Assembly (NCBI GenBank): GCA_044507605.1
Contig: JBIQJI010000012.1
Coordinates: forward strand, 52,123-116,122
Length of the DNA: 64,000 bases
Direction of reading: 5' to 3'
Source: Thermopolyspora sp044507605
Lineage (GTDB): Bacteria > Actinomycetota > Actinomycetes > Streptosporangiales > Streptosporangiaceae
A program made the position numbers and the translations under genes. Positions 8,017-16,375 of this stretch are shown here, piece by piece. Under the pieces are notes generated by a model. That model had not been told where the DNA came from. It was given only the letters and a program-made list of their open reading frames with translations, and did no database searches. The first letter of the stretch is position 1. The number at the start of each line of letters is the position of its first letter.

Positions 8017-9083
8017 CGACGGCGCGCATCACCGGTCTGCGCGCCCGCACCCGCCGGGTCGAGCTGACCAGGCCGTGGGACGTGCCGGCCAACCATGTGA
8101 TCGTCTGCACGCTGGACCTCGACGACGGCGGCGTGGCCACGGGCTTCTCCTGGACTCCGCACGTCGGCGCGGAGGCCGTGCGGGCGCTGCTGGAGGGCGA
8201 GTGCCGCGCGGCGCTGGCCGGGCTCCCGGCCCACCCGGCCGCGGTGTGGGACACGCTGTGGCGGCACCTGCGCGAGGCCGGCGCGGGCGGGCTGACCACG
8301 ATGGCGCTCGCCGCGATCGACATCGCCCTGTGGGACCTGCGGGCCCGGGCCGCCGGGCACGGCCTGGCCGACGAGATCGGCCGGCGCCGCGACACGGTGC
8401 CGGTCTACGGCAGCGGCGTCAACCGCGACTACCCGCTCGACGAGCTGGTGGAGCAGGCCCGCCGGTGGCGGGCCGCCGGGCACCGGGCCGTCAAGATCAA
8501 GGTGGGCCGGCCGGACCTGGCCGAGGACGTCGAACGGGTGGCGGCCGTGCGCGCGGCGATCGGGCCGGACATCGCGCTCATGATCGACGCCAACCAGCGC
8601 TGGGACCTGCCCCGGGCGCGCCGCGCGATCGCCGCGCTCGCGCCGTACGACCTGTTCTGGGTGGAGGAGCCGCTGCCCGCCGACGACATCACCGCACAGG
8701 CCCGGCTGCGGGCGAGCGTGGACGTGCCGATCGCCGTCGGCGAGAGCGCCTACACCGTCTACGACTTCCGCGACCTGCTGGTGGCCGGGGCGTGCGACAT
8801 CGTGCAGCCGAACGTGGTGCGGGTGGGCGGCGTCACCCCGTTCCTGCGCATCGTGGAGCTGGCCCGCACGTTCGGCGTTCCGGCGTACCCGCACCTGCTG
8901 CCCGACATCTCGGGGCAGCTCGCGCTGACGCTGCCGCTGCCGGCCATGGTGGAGGAGGTGGAGGACTCCTCCTTCGCCGACCTCGGCGTCATCGCGCCGC
9001 CCTACCCGGTGCACGTCGAGCACGGCGTGCTGCGCGCGGGCGGCCACACCGGCCACGGGCTGCGGTTCGAGAGGGCCGGCTAG
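8013..9083 (+). CDS. Enolase-superfamily acid-sugar dehydratase (mandelate racemase/glucarate dehydratase-like)
   Basis: 356-residue member of the mandelate racemase subgroup. Visible active-site elements are the KxK pair K161/K163 (KIKVG), metal ligands D192 (IDANQRW), E218 (WVEEP) and E244 (VGES), and the Asp-His dyad D262 (CDIVQPN) and H294 (AYPHLLP). All required residues are present, so the enzyme should be active. With kdgD directly upstream, the product it would feed is 5-keto-4-deoxyglucarate, which makes glucarate or galactarate the likely substrate. The exact acid sugar cannot be read from the sequence. The start overlaps the kdgD stop in ATGA. A non-coding stretch of about 150 bp follows before the next gene. 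Confidence 0.87.
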   Translation: MTTARITGLRARTRRVELTRPWDVPANHVIVCTLDLDDGGVATGFSWTPHVGAEAVRALLEGECRAALAGLPAHPAAVWDTLWRHLREAGAGGLTTMALAAIDIALWDLRARAAGHGLADEIGRRRDTVPVYGSGVNRDYPLDELVEQARRWRAAGHRAVKIKVGRPDLAEDVERVAAVRAAIGPDIALMIDANQRWDLPRARRAIAALAPYDLFWVEEPLPADDITAQARLRASVDVPIAVGESAYTVYDFRDLLVAGACDIVQPNVVRVGGVTPFLRIVELARTFGVPAYPHLLPDISGQLALTLPLPAMVEEVEDSSFADLGVIAPPYPVHVEHGVLRAGGHTGHGLRFERAG

Positions 9084-9237
9084 GGCGCGCATCGAGACGC
9101 GCGCCTAGGAAGGCGCCGAGTGCGGTCGCGGATATCCGATCGTGACCGCCGCTCGCTCCTGCTGCCGCTAAGCTCTCCCGAGCCTGCCTTGGGCCCCGGG
9201 AAAGCCGGTGAGGGCGGGAGAGAGTGAGGGTAGGGAC

Positions 9238-10560
9238 ATGCGCCCGTTATGGTCCCGCCGATGGCCGGTGACGGCTCGCGTGGCCGTGGCCGTGGTGATG
9301 ACCATGGTGATCGCCGGGTGCGGCTCGGATCCGGAGGTTCCGCGCCGCCAGATCACCGAGATCACGTTCTGGGACGACAACGGCGGCCCGCGCACGCCCG
9401 TGTGGCGGCACATCATCGCCGAGTTCGAGAAGGCCGAGCCGAATATCAAGGTCACGTACGTCCCGGTGCCGATCGCGCAGGTGCAGCGGCGCTACGACCA
9501 GGCGATCGAGAGCGGCACCCTGCCCGATGTGGGGGGCGTGACGACGGCGTTGCTGGCCCACCTCGCCGCCCGCAAGGTGCTGGAGCCGCTCGACGACCGC
9601 ATCGCGGGCAGCGCGCTCGACGGCCGGCTCAACGACCAGGTGCTCGGCCTGGTGCGGGGCGCCGCGCCCGACGGCAAGATCTACGCCGTGCCGCTCTCGA
9701 CGAACATCGGCGTGTTCTGGTACCGCTCCGACTGGTTCGACACGGCCGGGCTGCCGCCCCCGCGCACCTGGGACCAGTTCTTCACCGACGCGCGGCGCCT
9801 GACCGACGCCCGGCGCGACCGCTACGGTTTCACGATCCGCGGCGGCGCCGGGTCGATCGCCCAGATGCTCGAGGTCGTCTACGGCCAGTCGGGCATCTCC
9901 ACGTTCTTCGACTCCGAGGGCCGCTCGACGCTGAACGACCCGAAGAACGTGGCCGCGCTGGAGAAGCTGGTCGCGCTGTACGGCAAGGCCACGCCCAAGA
10001 GCGACGTCACCAACGACTACCGGAAGATGGTCGCGCAGTTCGACTCCGGCCGCATCGCGATGATGCAGCACAACCTGGGGTCGTACACCGAGCACCAGAA
10101 GGCGCTGCGCGGCAAATTCGCGGCGATCGCGGTGCCCCTGCCCGCGCCGGGCGCCAAGCGCACGGTGGTGTCCAACCCCGTCACCGGCATCGGGGTCTTC
10201 GCCACGGGCGACAAGCAGGACGCCGCGTTCCGGTTCGCGGCGTTCGCGGCGTCGGAGGCCATGAACAGCTACTGGGCCGAGCAGACCGGTGTGATCCCGG
10301 CCAACAACGAGGTGGTGCGGGAGAAGTGGGTCCGGCGCACCCCGCACCTGTCGATGGCGCTGGACGTGCTGAACGACCCGGCCACGACGGTGGTGCAGCT
10401 GCCCTACTACCTGCCGGAGTTCAACACGATCACCAAGACGACCATGGAGCCGCTGTTCCAGAACGTCCTGCTCGGGGACATGTCGGCCCAGGCCTTCCTG
10501 GACCGCGGCGCGGCGGCGTTCACCGAGGCGCAGGCGGCGTACAAGCGCCGCATCGGCTGA
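9238..10560 (+). CDS. Extracellular sugar-binding lipoprotein of an ABC transporter
   Basis: 440-residue family 1 extracellular solute-binding protein (MalE/UgpB type). It has a basic N-terminus, a hydrophobic core and the lipobox VIAGC, so the mature protein would be anchored through a lipid-modified cysteine near residue 28. The body shows typical features: ITFWDDNGG near the mature N-terminus, PDVGGVTTALLA, IYAVPLSTNIGVFWYRSDWFD and VSNPVTGIGVF. ATG at 9238 was preferred over an upstream ATG at 9208 because it sits directly before the signal peptide. No permease or ATPase gene adjoins it, so it is an orphan receptor that must share a transporter encoded elsewhere. Its position behind the sugar-acid operon hints at a uronate or oligosaccharide ligand, but this is inference. 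Confidence 0.88.
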   Translation: MRPLWSRRWPVTARVAVAVVMTMVIAGCGSDPEVPRRQITEITFWDDNGGPRTPVWRHIIAEFEKAEPNIKVTYVPVPIAQVQRRYDQAIESGTLPDVGGVTTALLAHLAARKVLEPLDDRIAGSALDGRLNDQVLGLVRGAAPDGKIYAVPLSTNIGVFWYRSDWFDTAGLPPPRTWDQFFTDARRLTDARRDRYGFTIRGGAGSIAQMLEVVYGQSGISTFFDSEGRSTLNDPKNVAALEKLVALYGKATPKSDVTNDYRKMVAQFDSGRIAMMQHNLGSYTEHQKALRGKFAAIAVPLPAPGAKRTVVSNPVTGIGVFATGDKQDAAFRFAAFAASEAMNSYWAEQTGVIPANNEVVREKWVRRTPHLSMALDVLNDPATTVVQLPYYLPEFNTITKTTMEPLFQNVLLGDMSAQAFLDRGAAAFTEAQAAYKRRIG

Positions 10561-10573
10561 GCGCCGCCTGCCG

Positions 10574-10598
10574 GGGGCCGCGACGAGATCGCGGCCCC
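10574..10598. terminator. Bidirectional hairpin terminator between convergent genes
   Basis: A perfect 10-bp stem (GGGGCCGCGA / TCGCGGCCCC) with a 5-nt loop lies 13 bp after the solute-binding gene and about 30 bp before the end of rnj on the other strand. The T-tract is only two bases on the plus strand, as is usual for GC-rich actinomycete terminators. It probably serves both convergent transcripts. Confidence 0.65.
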
Positions 10599-10629
10599 TT
10601 GGTCTCGGGGTGCGGTGCCCGGGGTCGGG

Positions 10630-12315
10630 TCAGACCTCCACCACGACCGGGATGATCATGGGACGGCGGCGGAAGGAGTCGCTCACCCAGCGACCCACCG
10701 TGCGGCGGATCACGCGCCGGATCTGCTGGGTGTCGGCGACGCCGTCGGCGGCGGCCTCCTGCAGTGCCCGCTCGATCTGCGGGATCACCTCGTCGAAGGC
10801 CTCGACGTCGATGCCGGAGCCGCGGGCGTGGATCTCGGGGCCGCCGGTCAGTTTGCCGGAGGTGGAGTCGACGACCACCACGACCGAGATGAAGCCTTCG
10901 TCGCCGAGGATGCGGCGGTCCTTCAGCGCGATGTCGGTGATGCCGCCGACGGAGGTGCCGTCGACGTAGACGTAGCCGCAGGACACGGCACCGCTGATGC
11001 GGGCGTGGCCGTCGATGAGGTCGACGACGACGCCGTCTTCGGCGATGACGATGTTGTCTTCGGGCACCCCGGTGAGGGCGGCGAGCCGGGCGTGCGCCCG
11101 CAGGTGCCTCCACTCGCCGTGGATCGGCATGAAGTTGGACGGCCGGGTCATGTTGAGGACGTACAGCAGCTCGCCGGCGGCGGCGTGCCCGGAGACGTGG
11201 ACCAGCGCGTTGCCCTTGTGCACTACTTTGGCGCCCCAGCGCGACAGCCCGTTGATGACCTTGTTGACGGCGGTCTCGTTGCCGGGCACCAGCGAGGAGG
11301 CGAGCAGCACGGTGTCGCCTCGCGCCACCCTGATCGGGTGATCGCGGTTGGCCATGCGCGAGAGGGCGGCCATCGGCTCGCCCTGCGAACCCGTGCAGAT
11401 CAGCACGACGTCCTCGGGCGGCCACTCCTCGATCTCGCGGGCGTCGAGCATGAGCCCGTCGGGCACGCGGAGGTAGCCGAGGTCGCGGGCGACGCCCATG
11501 TTGCGCACCATGGACCGGCCGATGAGCGCGACCTTGCGGCCGTGGGCCTCGGCGGCGTCGAGCACCTGTTGCACACGGTGCACGTGCGAGGCGAAGCAGG
11601 CGACGATGATGCGTTTGTCCGCGGAGCGGAACACGTCGTCGATCACCGGGGTGATGTCGCGCTCGCTGGTGACGAACCCCGGCACCTCCGAGTTGGTGGA
11701 GTCGGACATCAGCAGGTCGACGCCCTCGGCGCCGAGCCGCGCGAACCCCGCGAGGTCGGTGAGCCGGCCGTCCATCGGCAGCTGGTCCATCTTGAAGTCG
11801 CCGGTGTGCAGCACGATGCCGGCCGGGGTGCGGATCGCGACGGCGAGCGCGTCGGGGATCGAGTGGTTGACGGCGAAGAACTCGCAGTCGAACGGCCCGA
11901 ACCGGTCGCGCTGGCCCTCGGCGACCTCGATGCGCACGGGCTGGATGCGATGCTCGGTGAGCTTGCTCTCCACCAGCCCCAGCGTGAGGCGCGACCCCAC
12001 CAGCGGGATGTCGGGACGTTCGCGCAGCAGGTACGGCACCGCGCCGATGTGATCTTCGTGAGCGTGGGTGAGCACGATCGCCTCGACGTCGTCGAGCCGA
12101 TGGCGGATGGCATCGAAATCGGGCAGGATCAGGTCGACGCCGGGCTGTTCGGGGTCGGGGAACAGCACGCCGCAGTCGACGATCAGCAGCCGCCCGGCGA
12201 ACTCGAAGACCGTCATGTTGCGCCCGATCTCCCCCAGGCCGCCGAGGGCGACGATGCGCAGGCCGTTGGCGGGCAGCGCGGGAGGCGGGCCGAGCTCAGG
12301 GTGCGGATGACTCAT
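10630..12315 (-). CDS. rnj: Ribonuclease J
   Basis: 561-residue metallo-beta-lactamase/beta-CASP ribonuclease with 5'-to-3' exonuclease and endonuclease activity on RNA. The zinc-binding motif HAHEDH is at 84-89, with IVDCGVLFPD before it, MDQLP/TGDFKMDQ-type histidine and aspartate ligands, the beta-CASP region (IVACFASHVHRVQQV) and PIHGEWRHLRAHA in the motif C region. Length is normal for the family, including the small C-terminal domain. It lies 10 bp downstream of dapA on the same strand; the dapA-rnj pair is widely conserved in actinobacteria (for example Rv2753c-Rv2752c in M. tuberculosis). The start ATG at 12315 has only a weak ribosome-binding site and may depend on coupling with dapA. 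Confidence 0.97.
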   Translation of the reverse strand: MSHPHPELGPPPALPANGLRIVALGGLGEIGRNMTVFEFAGRLLIVDCGVLFPDPEQPGVDLILPDFDAIRHRLDDVEAIVLTHAHEDHIGAVPYLLRERPDIPLVGSRLTLGLVESKLTEHRIQPVRIEVAEGQRDRFGPFDCEFFAVNHSIPDALAVAIRTPAGIVLHTGDFKMDQLPMDGRLTDLAGFARLGAEGVDLLMSDSTNSEVPGFVTSERDITPVIDDVFRSADKRIIVACFASHVHRVQQVLDAAEAHGRKVALIGRSMVRNMGVARDLGYLRVPDGLMLDAREIEEWPPEDVVLICTGSQGEPMAALSRMANRDHPIRVARGDTVLLASSLVPGNETAVNKVINGLSRWGAKVVHKGNALVHVSGHAAAGELLYVLNMTRPSNFMPIHGEWRHLRAHARLAALTGVPEDNIVIAEDGVVVDLIDGHARISGAVSCGYVYVDGTSVGGITDIALKDRRILGDEGFISVVVVVDSTSGKLTGGPEIHARGSGIDVEAFDEVIPQIERALQEAAADGVADTQQIRRVIRRTVGRWVSDSFRRRPMIIPVVVEV

Positions 12316-12325
12316 ATGACTCCAT

Positions 12326-13246
12326 CTATTGACTGTCCAGAAGCTTGAGGCCTCCTGCCAGGAGGTCCTGCCGCAGCACCTCGATCTGCGCCGGCGTCGC
12401 GTCGACCAGCGGCGGCCGCACCGGGCCGACGGGCCTGCCGATCAAGCCGAGGGCGGCCTTCACCATGATCGCGCCCTGAGTCCTGGTCATGATGCCGGTG
12501 ATGACGGGCAGCAGCCGCCGGTGCACGGCGAGCGCGCCTTCGACGTCGCCCGAGCGGTGGCGCTCGGCCATCGTGGCGAGCTCGGCGCCCACGACGTGGC
12601 CCACGACGCTGACGAACCCGGCGGCCCCGACCGACAGCCAGGGCAGGTTGACGGCGTCGTCGCCGGAGTAGAACGCGAGGTCGGTGCGCGCCATCACCGT
12701 GGAGCCGGCGAACAGGTCGCCCGTGGCGTCCTTCACCGCGACGATCCGCGGATGCGCGGCGAGCCGGAGCAGGGTCTCGGTCGCGATCTTCGTGCCCGTG
12801 CGGCCCGGGATGTCGTAGAGCATCGCGGGCAGGCCGGTCGCGTCGGCTATCGCGGTGAAATGGCGATAGACGCCCTCCTGCGGGGGCTTGCTGTAGTAGG
12901 GCGTCACCAGCAGCAGTCCGTGGGCTCCCGCGCGTTCGGCCGCGCGGGCCAGCTCGATGCTGTGGCGGGTGTCGTTGGTGCTCGCACCCGCCACCACGGC
13001 GGCGCGATCGCCGACGGCCTCGACGACGGCCCGCACGAGACGGTCTTTCTCCTCGTCGGTGGTCGTGGGGGACTCACCGGTGGTGCCGCTGATGACGAGC
13101 CCGTCGTTGCGCTGCTCGTCGACCAGGTAGGCGGCAAGTCGTTGCGCGCCGTCGTAGTCGACGGCGCCGTCAGCGGTGAACGGCGTGACCATCGCGGTCA
13201 GCACTCGGCCGAAGGGGGCGCCTGTGGATGCAGTGGGCGATGCCAT
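12326..13246 (-). CDS. dapA: 4-hydroxy-tetrahydrodipicolinate synthase
   Basis: 306-residue first committed enzyme of the diaminopimelate/lysine branch, condensing pyruvate with aspartate semialdehyde. Visible are LTAMVTPFTADGAVDY near the start, the substrate loop GTTGESPTTT, the catalytic tyrosine in MLYDIPGRTGTK and the Schiff-base lysine in IVAVKDATGDL. I chose ATG at 13246 because the product then begins as most actinomycete DapA proteins do. A GTG at 13291 behind GGGAG is an in-frame alternative that would add 15 residues. It is followed closely by rnj. A long hairpin 86 bp upstream may matter for its expression. The thyX gene that often precedes dapA in actinobacteria is absent here. 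Confidence 0.95.
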   Translation of the reverse strand: MASPTASTGAPFGRVLTAMVTPFTADGAVDYDGAQRLAAYLVDEQRNDGLVISGTTGESPTTTDEEKDRLVRAVVEAVGDRAAVVAGASTNDTRHSIELARAAERAGAHGLLLVTPYYSKPPQEGVYRHFTAIADATGLPAMLYDIPGRTGTKIATETLLRLAAHPRIVAVKDATGDLFAGSTVMARTDLAFYSGDDAVNLPWLSVGAAGFVSVVGHVVGAELATMAERHRSGDVEGALAVHRRLLPVITGIMTRTQGAIMVKAALGLIGRPVGPVRPPLVDATPAQIEVLRQDLLAGGLKLLDSQ

Positions 13247-13690
13247 AAACGGAACGGTACCCGGATCCCGCGACACGGTGGACCCCGCCACCCCGCTCCC
13301 GGCCCGTCACGCGGCCTGCCCGGGCACCGAAAGAGGCCGCCGATATGTGCTCGGGGGTACACACATCAGCGGCCTCTACCGAACAATCGTGGCCTCTTAC
13401 GCGCGTGTTACAGGTGGGAGAAGAGAATTTTTCGGATCGTCCGGTACGGCGCCCCGCGGCCCGGGCGGGGGCCCTCGGGGCCCGTTCGCGGGGCGTGCGG
13501 CGCCCGTTCGCGGGGGCGTGCGGCGAAGCAGCCCTCCGCACCTGATTCATCACCCACAGTTGTCTATTGAACACGGCAACATTGGGGAAAACTTCCGAAG
13601 TGCGTCGCGGCGAGGTGTCGTCGCGCCGCGTCACGACAAGGCGACCCCTCGTCGCCGGTGGCCCCCATTGCGGAACTCAGGGATGGACAG
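13247..13690. other. Intergenic region between dapA and the GntR gene
   Basis: This 444-bp divergent gap contains no convincing gene. It holds a long hairpin (13332-13377), an AT-richer patch near 13420-13435 (AGAGAATTTTTCGG) and a 22/23-bp tandem repeat at 13480-13524 built on GCCCGTTCGCGGGG-CGTGCGGC. A second less GC-rich patch at 13540-13590 probably holds the GntR promoter. Short open frames crossing it lack ribosome-binding sites and recognisable motifs. Confidence 0.5.
13332..13377 (-). promoter_or_regulatory. Long hairpin upstream of dapA (attenuator or terminator candidate)
   Basis: Outer arms AGAGGCCGC and GCGGCCTCT pair perfectly over 9 bp. A further 7 pairs (GAT-TGTG with CACA-ATC) extend the stem with two mismatches, leaving a 10-nt loop that reads TACCCCCGAG on the minus strand. 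On the minus strand the stem is followed by TTTCGG, so it could end an unseen short minus-strand transcript or attenuate dapA, whose start lies 86 bp further on. No gene to its right on that strand explains it. Confidence 0.5.
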
Positions 13691-14437
13691 GTGGCAAGCT
13701 CGGATCCGGTATACCTGCGGGTCGTCGAAGACCTGCGACGGCAGATCATCGACAGCACCCTTCCGCCGGGCGCGCCGATCCCGTCGCGGATGCAGCTGAC
13801 ACAGCGGTACGGGGTCGGCGAGACCGCCGCCCGGCACGCGCTGCGCGTGCTGGCGCAGGAGGGTCTCATCGTGGGCCGGGTGGGGGCCGGGCACTACGTG
13901 CGCGAACGGCCGGCGCTCACCCCGCTGCACCGCTCGAAGGTCTACGATCGCCAGCCGCACTTCGCCGCCGACATGCGCGCCCAGGGGCGACAGCCCACCT
14001 GGGACCGGCGCAGCGAGTCGGTCGCGGCCGGCCCGGAGATCGCCCGGCGGCTGCGGTTGCCCGAGCGGGGCCCGGTGCTGCGCACCCGTTACGTCTTCCG
14101 CGTCGACGGCCGTCCGTCGCAGCTCGCCACGTCGTACGAGCCCTCGGGGCCGGGCCGGGGCCGCACGGCGCCCGCCGAGGCGGACGAAACCGGCGAGGAC
14201 CGGCCCGATCTGATCACCCGGCTCGCGCACGCGGGTGTGCGGATCACCGAGATCACCGAGGACGTGTACCTGCGCGTGCCCCGCCCCGAGGAGAGCGACC
14301 TGCTGGAGCTGCCGTCGGGCACCCACATCATGCACATCGAGCGCACCCACTGGGCCGGCGATCGGCCGGTGGAGACCAGCGACACGGTGATCCCGGGCGA
14401 CAAGTTCCGCCTCGTCTACACCATCCCGGTGGCGTAG
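13691..14437 (+). CDS. GntR-family transcriptional regulator (HutC/UTRA type)
   Basis: 248-residue regulator. The winged helix-turn-helix covers about residues 5-72 (PVYLRVVEDLRRQIIDSTLPPGAPIPSR type start, then LTQRYGVGETAARHALRVLAQEGLI). A UTRA ligand-binding domain follows, ending in HIERTHWAGDRPVETSDTVIPGDKF. The chosen GTG start at 13691 follows AGGGATGG at proper spacing; an in-frame GTG at 13658 would add 11 residues. It is followed by a convergent gene (the diiron protein), so it is probably monocistronic. The effector and target genes are not evident from context. A small-molecule effector is expected from the UTRA domain. Confidence 0.9.
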   Translation: MASSDPVYLRVVEDLRRQIIDSTLPPGAPIPSRMQLTQRYGVGETAARHALRVLAQEGLIVGRVGAGHYVRERPALTPLHRSKVYDRQPHFAADMRAQGRQPTWDRRSESVAAGPEIARRLRLPERGPVLRTRYVFRVDGRPSQLATSYEPSGPGRGRTAPAEADETGEDRPDLITRLAHAGVRITEITEDVYLRVPRPEESDLLELPSGTHIMHIERTHWAGDRPVETSDTVIPGDKFRLVYTIPVA

Positions 14438-14498
14438 CCACTCCGCCGGTGGCGTGGCCGGGCGCCGCCACGCCACCCGGACGACGCCGCGGGGCCGC

Positions 14499-15521
14499 TC
14501 AGAAGACCGGGATGATGTCCTCGGGGTCGACGACGTCGACCGTGACGCCGTCGATGTCCAGCTCGGGGATCGCCGGGAACGGGATGCCCCAACGCTCGAC
14601 GATGGCGCGCACCCTGGCCATGGCGACCCGCCAGTTCTCGGCCTGCTCGTCGTAGGACAGCACGCCGAGGCCGGCCTCGCGCGCGTGGTCCATCAGCACG
14701 CGGTGGTTGGCCAGGAAGTACGGCGGCAGCTCCCAGAAGCCCTCCGGCGGCTCCCACAGGATCATCGACAGGAACACGAACCCGGCGCGCAGCTGCCGCG
14801 TGATCAGATCCTTGACGTCATCGGTGAGCCCCGGCCACTCGTTCTCCAGGATCGTCACGCAGATCTGCAGATGCCGCGACTCGTCGCGGCCGATGCGCTG
14901 GAACATCTCGGCGAACAGCGGGTGCCGGGTGCCCGACGACATGCCGCGGAACAGCGTGGAGGCGGCCATCTCCCCCATCATGAAGCTGGTGAACAGCACC
15001 GGCAGGGTGTACTTGCCCACGGCGTTGTTGTAACCGGTCCAGTAGCGGCCGCCGTTGTGGTAGAGCCAGCCGATGTTGTTGTGGGCCGCGCGCTCCAGGT
15101 CGGTGGCGGGGGTCCAGTCGAGCGGCCCGCCGGGCCAGAGCAGGGAGATGGCCCGCTGGCAGCACTCCTCGTGGTTCATCTCGTCACGGGTGATCGAGAA
15201 GAAGCACTTGCGGACGGGATCCTCCTCGTGCTTCTCGAACGCCTGGATCGTGGCCCGCGCGAACACCGCGGGGCCGCTCGCGTCGAAGTTGGCCAGCACC
15301 GAGAACCAGTACATGATGCCGAGGCGCTGCTCGGCGGTGAAGGCGGCCGGGTCGAGGGAGTCCCACGGCAGGTCGGCGGGGTTCCACACCATTCGCTTGG
15401 ACTTTTCGTAGATCGCCGCGAGCTTGGCGGTCTCGACCCGCCATTCCATGGGGTAGATGTTCGGCTGGGGGACGCGCGGCGCGGGCCAGAACCCGCCCTC
15501 CGGGATGGTGACCTCCGCCAT
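14499..15521 (-). CDS. R2-like ferritin-superfamily diiron protein (putative oxidase/oxygenase)
   Basis: 340-residue all-helical protein with two EXXH motifs, E114/H117 (DEMNHEE) and E214/H217 (DESRHLQ), plus E184 (MMGEMAAS) and probably D80 (ANFDASG). Their spacing matches the six iron ligands of ribonucleotide reductase R2 (D-E-H-E-E-H). At the position of the R2 radical tyrosine, four residues after the first histidine, there is cysteine (HEECC) instead, so a canonical class Ia radical subunit is unlikely and a ligand-binding oxidase or oxygenase is more plausible. No large reductase subunit is nearby. The start ATG has an excellent GGAGGTG. It is divergently transcribed from the CGNR zinc-finger gene. 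The substrate is unknown. Confidence 0.75.
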   Translation of the reverse strand: MAEVTIPEGGFWPAPRVPQPNIYPMEWRVETAKLAAIYEKSKRMVWNPADLPWDSLDPAAFTAEQRLGIMYWFSVLANFDASGPAVFARATIQAFEKHEEDPVRKCFFSITRDEMNHEECCQRAISLLWPGGPLDWTPATDLERAAHNNIGWLYHNGGRYWTGYNNAVGKYTLPVLFTSFMMGEMAASTLFRGMSSGTRHPLFAEMFQRIGRDESRHLQICVTILENEWPGLTDDVKDLITRQLRAGFVFLSMILWEPPEGFWELPPYFLANHRVLMDHAREAGLGVLSYDEQAENWRVAMARVRAIVERWGIPFPAIPELDIDGVTVDVVDPEDIIPVF

Positions 15522-15760
15522 GCCGACACCTCCGGCCCGTCTGATGTTACGGCTTCGCCCTCATCCTGCGCTCTGCCGTAACACTTTTCAAGACCCGCGC
15601 CCGCTCGACACGCTCGCGTCGCTTTTTCGCCTCGCGGGCGAGATGAGCGAGGTACCACATGACCGTTCCTCCATTCGACACCGCCAAAAACTGTATACCG
15701 GTGTCGCGATCTGGCGCAACCCGCTACTGCCATACAGTGGTGTCGGGGAGGTGAGCGAGC

Positions 15761-16336
15761 ATGGCCACGGATCCGGAGCTGCTGCGCAACGCCGAACTGC
15801 TGCGCGACTTCGTCAACACCTACGACGTCGGCGAGGGCACGGACGACCTCGGCACCCCCGCCGCCCTCGCGGCATGGCTGCACGGGCGCGGCCTGATCGG
15901 CGAGCACGACCCCGAGCCCTCGGCCGCCGACCTCGCGACGGCCGTCGAACTGCGCGAAGGGCTGCGCGGCGTGCTGCGCCAGGCCCCCGAGCGGGCGGCC
16001 GATCCCGCCGAGGTCTCCCGGCTCGACGCCCTGCTGGGCTCGCTGCCGCTGCGGGTCTCGCTCGCACACGGCGCCCCGCGCCTGGAGCCGGTGGCGGCGG
16101 GCGCCGCCGGCGCGATCGCCGGGATCGCCGCGGCCATCGCCGACGCCCACGCCGACGGCACCTGGCACCGGCTCAAGGTGTGCCGCGACGACGGCTGCGA
16201 ATGGGCGTTCATCGACGTGTCCAAGAACCGCTCGCGCGCCTGGTGCTCGATGCGGGAGTGCGGCAACCGCACCAAGACGCGGGCGTACCGCGCGCGCCGC
16301 CGGGCCGGGGGACCGCCCGGCGTGCCCGGCGCGTGA
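15761..16336 (+). CDS. CGNR zinc-finger/ABATE-domain protein
   Basis: 191-residue protein. The N-terminal ABATE domain begins AELLRDFVNTYDVGEGTDDLGTP, and the C-terminal CGNR zinc finger (CRDDGCEWAFID then SKNRSRAWCSMRECGNRTK) carries four cysteines in CxxxxC-CxxxxC arrangement. Such proteins are predicted stress-responsive DNA-binding regulators in actinobacteria; direct evidence for the function is limited. The start has a strong GGGGAGGTGAG. It is divergent from the R2-like diiron gene across 239 bp, in which ACTGTAT (15690-15696) and ATACAGT (15732-15738) form a spaced inverted repeat. It might regulate the diiron gene. The GNAT gene follows 39 bp downstream and may be co-transcribed. Confidence 0.85.
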   Translation: MATDPELLRNAELLRDFVNTYDVGEGTDDLGTPAALAAWLHGRGLIGEHDPEPSAADLATAVELREGLRGVLRQAPERAADPAEVSRLDALLGSLPLRVSLAHGAPRLEPVAAGAAGAIAGIAAAIADAHADGTWHRLKVCRDDGCEWAFIDVSKNRSRAWCSMRECGNRTKTRAYRARRRAGGPPGVPGA

Positions 16337-16375
16337 CGACCGCTACCCTTACCACTACGAAGGGGGTTGGCGACG

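Noticed and set aside
13332..13377. Interpretation of the dapA upstream hairpin as a 6C RNA
   Set aside because: The known motif needs two hairpins with six or more loop cytosines. Here a single stem with five cytosines is visible.
13170..13634. Minus-strand open frame between dapA and the GntR gene
   Set aside because: It overlaps the dapA start and the long hairpin, lacks a ribosome-binding site and any family motif, and is Arg/Pro/Ala-rich like other composition artefacts.
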